A program made the position numbers and the translations under genes. A stretch of DNA of 5,442 nucleotides from an uncultured Mycoplasmatota bacterium. GTDB taxonomy: Bacteria; Bacillota_I; Bacilli_A; RF39; UBA660. Below the pieces are notes generated by a model. The model was not told the origin of the DNA. It saw nothing but the letters and a program-made list of their open reading frames with translations, and made no database searches. This document shows, in pieces, positions 1 through 5,442 of the stretch. Position 1 is the stretch's first letter, and each line of letters opens with the position of its first letter. The stretch is taken from the NCBI GenBank assembly GCA_900553045.1, contig USBW01000059.1:1-5442 (forward strand). The letters are read 5' to 3'.

Positions 1-600
1 GAATCGTTAGGAGAAATGCCATTGCCGCCATATATCAAAGAACGTCTAGATGACCCAGATCGTTATCAAACGGTTTATGCTGAAGAAAATGGTTCAGCTG
101 CAGCACCAACTGCTGGACTTCATTTTACAAAGGAATTATTAGCAGAAATAAAGGCTAAAGGAGTTAATATTGCTTATTTGACTCTTCATGTAGGTCTTGG
201 TACTTTTAGACCAGTTAATGTCGAAGATGTTAAAAAGCATAAAATGCACAGTGAATACTATGTTATGAGTCAAAAGACAGCGGATATTTTAAACAGCGCC
301 AAACAAGAAAAAAGAAGAATAATTTCTGTTGGAACGACCTCTGTTAGAACTTTAGAAACCGTAATGCAAGAGTATAATGAATTTAAAGAGTGTTGTGGCA
401 ATACCGACATATTTATCTATCCAGGTTACAAGTTTAAAGCAATTGATGCTTTAATTACTAATTTTCACTTACCGAAATCTACACTTATCATGTTAGTCAG
501 TGCCTTTGCCGGCAAAGATTTCATTCTTAAAAGCTACCAAGAAGCAGTAAAAGAAAGGTATCGTTTCTTCTCCTTTGGAGATGCGATGTTTATAAAATAA
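1..600 (+). CDS. queA: QueA, S-adenosylmethionine:tRNA ribosyltransferase-isomerase (5' partial, C-terminal 199 residues)
   Basis: This enzyme acts in the cytoplasm on tRNA already carrying preQ1 at the wobble position. It transfers and isomerises the ribosyl group of SAM to form epoxyqueuosine, the penultimate step of queuosine synthesis. The frame is open from base 1 ([12 protein letters not shown]), so the ATG at 16 is an internal Met and the true start lies upstream of the window. Family QueA proteins are about 340 residues, so roughly 140 N-terminal residues are missing. Conserved QueA blocks, in window codons, are AAPTAGLHF (34-42), [10 protein letters not shown] (63-72), GTTSVRTLE (111-119), [19 protein letters not shown] (153-171) and the C-terminal [12 protein letters not shown]. 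The stop is TAA at 598-600. The next reading frame begins 1 nt later and tgt follows it, consistent with one queuosine operon. The promoter, and any preQ1 riboswitch, would be outside the window. Identification is by motif and near certain. Confidence 0.97.
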   Translation, partial: ESLGEMPLPPYIKERLDDPDRYQTVYAEENGSAAAPTAGLHFTKELLAEIKAKGVNIAYLTLHVGLGTFRPVNVEDVKKHKMHSEYYVMSQKTADILNSAKQEKRRIISVGTTSVRTLETVMQEYNEFKECCGNTDIFIYPGYKFKAIDALITNFHLPKSTLIMLVSAFAGKDFILKSYQEAVKERYRFFSFGDAMFIK

Positions 601-1104
601 TATGTTAAAAATCAAAGACATCTTTTATGATAAAATATTAAAACAAATAGCTTTAGGAACAGTCAAAGTAGGAGATTTTATCTTTAATATTGGTTTTGAT
701 ACGATAGTAAAAGAGGATAATAAAATAATTAAAGAATACCATAATTCTAACGACATAACTTTAGAGATAAAAGATAGAAAGCTTTTTGATGAAGCGTTAG
801 AAAAATATACAAAAACTTTCTTCAATCATATTAAAAAGGAAGAAAAATTTTAAAAAATTGACTACGTCTATTTTGATGGTGATGAAGAAAAAATATCTGA
901 ATTTATTCTAGCTACAGCATTTAATAACGCGAGCTTTTATGATTTTCAAAATCCTGTTAACTATTTAAATAAAAGAATCGACTTCTTTAACTGTCCACTT
1001 TTTCATAAATACCATGATAAGACAACGATTTTAGAAAACGTTGATCTGCTTGATGGAAGCAATATAAGTGTTCAAGTAGTAAAAACTTCACCAGTTCTAG
1101 AGAC

Positions 1105-1137
1105 TCCCTATAAATTTTCTCAGCAAATTTATAGGGA
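1105..1137. repeat. 13-bp perfect inverted repeat inside the unknown gene
   Basis: TCCCTATAAATTT at 1105-1117 is followed by a 7-nt loop (TCTCAGC, 1118-1124) and the exact reverse complement AAATTTATAGGGA at 1125-1137. It lies wholly within coding frame (codons around TPYKFSQQIYRD). No T-run follows (the next bases are TGATGAAG), so it does not look like an intrinsic terminator. Its role, if any, is unknown. It could be an mRNA hairpin, a palindromic protein site or chance. Confidence 0.85.
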
Positions 1138-1684
1138 TGATGAAGTTTACCATCTACCAGATATTTACTATGGTATAAGTGCTGGTACTTGTTATATTTA
1201 TGCGATAAATAGTAAGAAAACTAACAACGACAGCAAATATGTTAAAAAAATTAATCGTCTTTTATATAAAATAGAGCAAGGGATCACTTTGAAAGAAGAA
1301 AATAACTTTTTAAAAGATACGACAAAAAGTCATGTGTTAGCTTTATTACTATTTATTAAAATATTAAATAAAAACAACATTTCTAATCTTGAGATAATTG
1401 ATTATTTGCCGATTAGACATCAAGCCAAAGAACAGGCTAACAAATATAAAGCTATGAAAATTGAAAGTCCTATAGAAAAAGAAAAATTAAATTTAGATCA
1501 GGCGCGAATTGATAAAAACATGATCGAAAAGCCAACTTACGAATTAACCTTTTTACAAGAGAGTTTAAAAGGGATCAAGATTACTTCTTACCAAGATTTA
1601 GATAATCGTCTTAAAGCTAAAATAGCAGTTATTAAAGATGAAGAAGCAACTAATTTTTTAAATAAAATTAATAATTTAGAGATT

Positions 1685-2805
<1,121 letters not shown>

Positions 2806-2809
2806 AAGT

Positions 2810-3760
2810 ATGGAAAAAGTTACTGTTGTAGTACCCGTTTACAACACTGCTAATTACTTAGAACGCTGTTTAGAATCAATTAGAAATCAAACTTATCAAA
2901 ACTTGGAAGTTTTAATTATTAATGATGGCAGTACTGACAATAGTGAGGCTGTTATTAAGGCTTATCTTACTAAAATAAAAGATAAACGTTTTAAATATCA
3001 CTTTAAGTCCAATAGTGGGGTAGGTGCTACTAGAAACTTAGGAATAGAACTAGCAACTGGCAAATATATTTCTTTTATTGATAGTGATGACGAAATAGCT
3101 TTAGATTTTTATGAAAAAATGCTTACAAAAATCCATCCTGATGACATTTTTGTCATGAATAAAGCATTTTATAAAGTAAGACTAGATCAACAAGAATTAA
3201 TTGAGATCGACAAGAACGCTATTAGGTTATTCAAAAGCCCTTCTTGTTGCCTTAAAGTATTTAACCTTGAAAAAATAAAAGAGTTAAATATTAAATTTGA
3301 AAATTCTACTATGGGAGAAGATTTAGAATTTACAGCTAAATTAATGATCAATAACGATCACTTTGCAACTTGCGATGAACCGCTTTACTATTATTATATG
3401 CGAGATGACTCTGTCACTCATACTTATGATCTATCTATGCTTTCACTACTTGAAGCTATTGATAGAATAGAAGCTTATGCTAAAGAACAAGATAAATTTG
3501 TTGAAAATAAAGATCGTCTAGAGTATATGAACATTTCACATATTTTGATCGCACTTATGAAAAGAATGTATAATGTTAAGAATTTTAAGAGTATTATGAG
3601 TAAATTAATTGGATATGTTGAGTTCAAATATCCTAGCTGGTATAATAATAAATATATAAAAACAGAACTTAATTCTAGTGAGAAAAAGTATTTAAGCGAC
3701 CTTTACTTACAAAAAGAACAAGAATTTTTACAATACTTAGCTAAATTTACGAATTATTAG
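2810..3760 (+). CDS. Family 2 glycosyltransferase (GT-A fold)
   Basis: The product is predicted to transfer a sugar from a nucleotide-sugar donor; neither donor nor acceptor can be named. The GT2 catalytic domain occupies about residues 1-200. The first strand and nucleotide-binding segment is VTVVVPVYNTANYLERCLES (4-23). NDGSTD (38-43) contacts the nucleotide, GVGATRNLGIELATG spans 70-84, and DSDD (91-94) is the DXD-type metal site. MGEDLEF with Glu170-Asp171 matches the ED motif supplying the catalytic base, and YYYYMRDDSVT follows. The remaining C-terminal ~110 residues are helical and charged. No membrane segment is evident, so it is probably cytoplasmic or peripheral. At 316 residues it resembles envelope, capsule or teichoic-type GT2 enzymes. 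It starts 4 nt after tgt with only a weak distant AGAAAGG (2787-2793), suggesting reinitiation from tgt translation. It ends with TAG. A role on cell-surface glycans is the default guess; a tRNA-related role is speculative. Confidence 0.93.
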   Translation: MEKVTVVVPVYNTANYLERCLESIRNQTYQNLEVLIINDGSTDNSEAVIKAYLTKIKDKRFKYHFKSNSGVGATRNLGIELATGKYISFIDSDDEIALDFYEKMLTKIHPDDIFVMNKAFYKVRLDQQELIEIDKNAIRLFKSPSCCLKVFNLEKIKELNIKFENSTMGEDLEFTAKLMINNDHFATCDEPLYYYYMRDDSVTHTYDLSMLSLLEAIDRIEAYAKEQDKFVENKDRLEYMNISHILIALMKRMYNVKNFKSIMSKLIGYVEFKYPSWYNNKYIKTELNSSEKKYLSDLYLQKEQEFLQYLAKFTNY

Positions 3761-3768
3761 ATTTTTTA

Positions 3769-3777
3769 TGATAGAAT
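3769..3777 (+). promoter_or_regulatory. Possible extended -10 promoter element upstream of proS
   Basis: TGATAGAAT fits the extended -10 pattern TGnTATAAT with one mismatch, and lies 24 nt before the proS ATG. No convincing -35 is seen at 16-18 bp. In a region this AT-rich such a match could be chance, but it would give proS expression independent of the upstream genes. The 41-nt gap is too short for a T-box leader. Confidence 0.35.
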
Positions 3778-3789
3778 TAGGTTAGAAAT

Positions 3790-3796
3790 GAGGAAG
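3790..3796 (+). promoter_or_regulatory. Ribosome binding site of proS
   Basis: GAGGAAG lies 5 nt before the ATG at 3802. It supports this start, as does the first residue stretch, which matches the usual N-terminus of the short ProRS type. Confidence 0.7.
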
Positions 3797-3801
3797 ATAC
3801 A

Positions 3802-5232
3802 ATGAATAATGAGAAAATAACTTCACGTGATAAAGATTTTGCCAAATGGTATACAGATATTGTTAGTGCTGCCCATCTAGCTAGTTATTCTAATGTTAAA
3901 GGTTGCATTGTTATTGAACCAAATGGTTATGCTATTTGGGAAAAGATTCAAAGTGTGCTTGATCAGGAGTTTAAAAGGACAGGACATAAAAATTTATATA
4001 TGCCAGTTTTAATTCCTGAGAACTTGATGCGTAAGGAAAGTGATCTTATTAAAGGTTTTGCTCCAGAAGTAGCTTGGGTAACTCAAGGAGGAGAAAAAAA
4101 ACTTGAGGAAAGAATGTGTATTCGTCCTACTTCTGAGACTTTATTTAGTGATTATTACAGTACTGTCGTTAAATCTTATCGTGATTTACCTCTTAAGTAT
4201 AATCAGTGGTGTAATGTTATGCGCTGGGAAAAAGAGACTAGACCATTTTTAAGAAGTAGAGAGTTTTTATGGCAAGAAGGACACACTGTTCATGAAACTA
4301 AGGAAGAAGCAGAAAAAGAAACTAAAGATATGTTAGATATTTACAATAAATTCTTTCATGAATATCTAGCAATTCCAGCCATAGTTGGCAAAAAGACAGA
4401 TAAAGAAAAGTTTGCTGGGGCCGATTATACTTATACAGTTGAATCATTAATGTATAATGGTGTCTCTTTACAGTCAGGAACTAGCCATTATTTTGGTCAG
4501 CGTTTCTCTAAAGCATATGATATAAAATTTGCAGATCGCAATAATAAGTTATCTTATGTCTACCAAACTTCCTGGGGTGTTTCTACCAGAATGATCGGAG
4601 CTTTAATTATGGTCCATTCTGACGATTTTGGTCTAGTGTTACCTCCAAAGATCGCTCCAAATGAAGTAGTTATCATTCCAATTGGCAAAGATGAAGAAAT
4701 AAGTGCGCTAGCTTTATCTTTTAAAGAAAAATTAGATAAAGCAAATATTAGTTCTTATATTGATACCAGTGATAAGACGCCAGGATTTAAGTTTGCTGAA
4801 GCTGAAGTTTTAGGAATACCTGTAAGAATTGAAATTGGCAAGAAAGATTTAGAAAATAAAGAACTTACTTTAGTAAGGCGTGATACCAGGGAAAAAATTA
4901 AAATTAGTATTGATTCTGACATAGTTGAAGAAGTAAGAAAGCTTGAAAAGGCAATTCAGGATAATTTATATAATCGTGCTAAGGAAAGAAGAGATGCGAT
5001 GACTTATAAAGCTACTACTTTAGATGAGATGCGAGAAATTATGAATACACAACCAGGTTTTATTAAAGCTATGTGGTGTGGTGACCAAAAGTGTGAAGAA
5101 AAGATTAAAGAAATTAACGGTTTGAAATCTCGCTGTATCCCATTTGCTGAAGAACAGGAAAAAATAAGCGACAAATGTGTCTGCTGCGGTAAAGAAGCTA
5201 AGGAAATGGTAGTTTGGGGTATTCAATACTAA
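3802..5232 (+). CDS. proS: ProS, prolyl-tRNA synthetase, short archaeal/eukaryotic-type without editing insertion
   Basis: This class II synthetase attaches proline to tRNA-Pro in the cytoplasm. It has 476 residues. The catalytic core holds motif 1 around GCIVIEPNGYAIWEKI, the proline-binding loop RPTSE (108-112, with Thr110 and Glu112), motif 2 VMRWEKETRPFLRSREFLWQE (139-159) and motif 3 TSWGVSTRMIGAL (256-268, with Arg263). Only about 100 residues separate motifs 2 and 3, so the ~180-residue INS editing domain of the E. coli type is absent. The anticodon-binding domain begins near VVIIPIG (about 288). The C-terminal zinc-type domain carries Cys426, Cys431, Cys459 and Cys462, and the chain ends in the conserved Tyr476. 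It appears complete and functional. Lacking INS, it would need separate proofreading, such as YbaK/ProX-type deacylases, against Ala- or Cys-tRNA-Pro. It has its own RBS after a 41-nt gap. A terminator-like hairpin lies just downstream. Confidence 0.98.
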   Translation: MNNEKITSRDKDFAKWYTDIVSAAHLASYSNVKGCIVIEPNGYAIWEKIQSVLDQEFKRTGHKNLYMPVLIPENLMRKESDLIKGFAPEVAWVTQGGEKKLEERMCIRPTSETLFSDYYSTVVKSYRDLPLKYNQWCNVMRWEKETRPFLRSREFLWQEGHTVHETKEEAEKETKDMLDIYNKFFHEYLAIPAIVGKKTDKEKFAGADYTYTVESLMYNGVSLQSGTSHYFGQRFSKAYDIKFADRNNKLSYVYQTSWGVSTRMIGALIMVHSDDFGLVLPPKIAPNEVVIIPIGKDEEISALALSFKEKLDKANISSYIDTSDKTPGFKFAEAEVLGIPVRIEIGKKDLENKELTLVRRDTREKIKISIDSDIVEEVRKLEKAIQDNLYNRAKERRDAMTYKATTLDEMREIMNTQPGFIKAMWCGDQKCEEKIKEINGLKSRCIPFAEEQEKISDKCVCCGKEAKEMVVWGIQY

Positions 5233-5240
5233 AATAATTA

Positions 5241-5269
5241 TTTAAAAAATGGATAAGACGTGTTATTAT
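5241..5269 (+). promoter_or_regulatory. Candidate promoter downstream of proS, overlapping the hairpin
   Basis: A TTTAAA at 5241-5246 (4 of 6 to the -35 consensus) is spaced 17 bp from TATTAT at 5264-5269. The upstream TG at 5261-5262 makes an extended -10. Transcription would begin near 5276 and produce a short leader reaching the strong RBS at 5297. The -10 coincides with the 5' arm of the terminator-like stem, so the two readings compete or coexist. Confidence 0.4.
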
Positions 5270-5296
5270 AAAAATAGATAATAACATGTTTTTTTT
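5255..5296 (+). terminator. Rho-independent terminator-like hairpin after proS
   Basis: A stem of up to 15 bp pairs 5255-5269 (AAGACGTGTTATTAT) with 5278-5292 (ATAATAACATGTTTT), including two G-U pairs, across an 8-nt loop. The core TGTTATTAT/ATAATAACA is perfect. A run of eight T (5289-5296) follows and partly joins the stem. The stem is AT-rich and so rather weak. It begins 22 nt after the proS stop, the expected place for the end of this transcript. Confidence 0.7.
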
Positions 5297-5304
5297 GAGG
5301 TGAT
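5297..5304 (+). promoter_or_regulatory. Very strong Shine-Dalgarno before a small ORF
   Basis: GAGGTGAT matches eight consecutive bases of the complement of the 16S rRNA 3' end. It lies 4 nt before the ATG at 5309 (8 nt from the GAGG core). Such a site argues that translation does, or once did, begin here, even though the frame ends after 15 codons. Confidence 0.7.
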
Positions 5305-5308
5305 TTAC

Positions 5309-5356
5309 ATGAAAAATTATAGAAAACATATGTACGCTTGGGGGGGGGCAATTTAG
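5309..5356 (+). CDS. Small ORF (15 residues) with strong RBS and a G9 tract; possibly frame-disrupted
   Basis: Starting at ATG 5309 the ORF reads MKNYRKHMYAWGGAI and stops at TAG 5354-5356. It is supported by the perfect GAGGTGAT site and a candidate promoter upstream, not by recognised homology. The nine-G run at 5340-5348 sits within the frame. One G fewer would extend it to 27 residues ending at TAA 5391-5393 (tail QFRKIKEILFIDDT). One G more would end it at TAA 5362-5364 with tail NLEK. It could be a short peptide, a leader peptide, a gene remnant, or a frame switched by tract length or damaged by sequencing error. I cannot assign a function. Confidence 0.35.
   Translation: MKNYRKHMYAWGGAI
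5340..5348. repeat. Homopolymer run of nine G
   Basis: Nine consecutive G lie at codons 11-14 of the small ORF. In a sequence of about one third G+C such a run is very unlikely by chance. It is prone to slipped-strand mispairing and also to sequencing or assembly miscounts. Confidence 0.95.
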
Positions 5357-5384
5357 AAAAATAAAAGAAATACTCTTCATTGAT

Positions 5385-5414
5385 GATACATAAATACGAC
5401 GTTTATGTTATAAT
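5385..5414 (+). promoter_or_regulatory. Promoter with extended -10, probably for a gene beyond the window
   Basis: TGTTATAAT at 5406-5414 is a perfect extended -10 (TGnTATAAT). GATACA at 5385-5390 is a weak -35 (3 of 6) at 18 bp spacing. Transcription should start around 5421. AGGA at 5429-5432 could be an RBS for a start codon just past 5442. The short inverted repeat ACATAAA (5388-5394)/TTTATGT (5402-5408) covers the spacer and could be an operator, though one of this size is common by chance. Confidence 0.6.
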
Positions 5415-5442
5415 AAAATTATCAAAATAGGAAATAATAGCA

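Noticed and set aside
625..825. Minus-strand open frame
   Set aside because: It lies antisense to the N-terminal part of the unknown gene, has no RBS and no recognisable motif.
851..853. Stop codon recoding (selenocysteine, pyrrolysine or reassigned TAA)
   Set aside because: Sec uses TGA and Pyl uses TAG. TAA terminates the neighbouring genes, and no SECIS-like or Pyl context is seen.
3141..3156. ATGACA-TTTT-TGTCAT hairpin in the glycosyltransferase gene
   Set aside because: A 6-bp stem is expected many times by chance in a sequence of this length and lies in clear coding sequence.
3761..3801. T-box or other riboswitch leader for proS
   Set aside because: The gap is only 41 nt and has no T-box motif or terminator/antiterminator structure.
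5020..5226. Minus-strand open frame
   Set aside because: It is antisense to the zinc domain of proS, which is clearly the real coding strand.
5198..5380. Minus-strand open frame across the 3' end of proS and the G9 tract
   Set aside because: It crosses the terminator hairpin, reads the G tract as prolines and overlaps the end of proS. Nothing supports it as a gene.

Overview
The window is AT-rich (about one third G+C by eye) and densely coding. Every real gene lies on the + strand. Shine-Dalgarno sequences are strong and of Gram-positive type (GAGGAGGG before tgt, GAGGTGAT near the right end). Tryptophan is encoded by TGG, and TAA, TAG and TGA all appear as terminators, so the standard bacterial code applies rather than the mycoplasma code. 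With the short, archaeal/eukaryotic-type prolyl-tRNA synthetase, this suggests a low-GC Firmicute (Bacilli/Clostridia-like, possibly a gut lineage). A closer placement is not supported.

Layout: (1) 1-600, the C-terminal 199 codons of queA, cut by the window edge. (2) 602-1705, an unrecognised 367-codon reading frame that starts 1 nt after queA. It is interrupted by one in-frame TAA at 851-853 and otherwise stays open to its TGA. It contains a 13-bp perfect inverted repeat at 1105-1137. (3) 1702-2805, tgt, overlapping the previous frame by ATGA. (4) 2810-3760, a family 2 glycosyltransferase starting 4 nt after tgt. (5) 3802-5232, proS, after a 41-nt gap with its own RBS and a possible extended -10. 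(6) 5233-5442, a non-coding or small-ORF region with a terminator-like hairpin overlapped by a promoter-like element, a very strong RBS, a 15-codon ORF containing a run of nine G, and a second extended -10 promoter that probably serves a gene beyond the window.

How the genes work together: Tgt exchanges the wobble guanine of GUN-anticodon tRNAs for preQ1, and QueA then adds the ribosyl-derived cyclopentane to give epoxyqueuosine. The two are therefore consecutive steps of queuosine tRNA modification. ProS charges tRNA-Pro, so the cluster has a translation theme. The unknown gene between queA and tgt and the glycosyltransferase are packed tightly enough to be cotranscribed, but their roles cannot be read from the sequence.

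The points most worth a second look are the single nonsense codon in the unknown gene, the G9 tract in the small ORF after proS, the intragenic inverted repeat, and the glycosyltransferase directly coupled to tgt. I see no clear evidence of a mobile element, CRISPR array, RNA gene or defence system.
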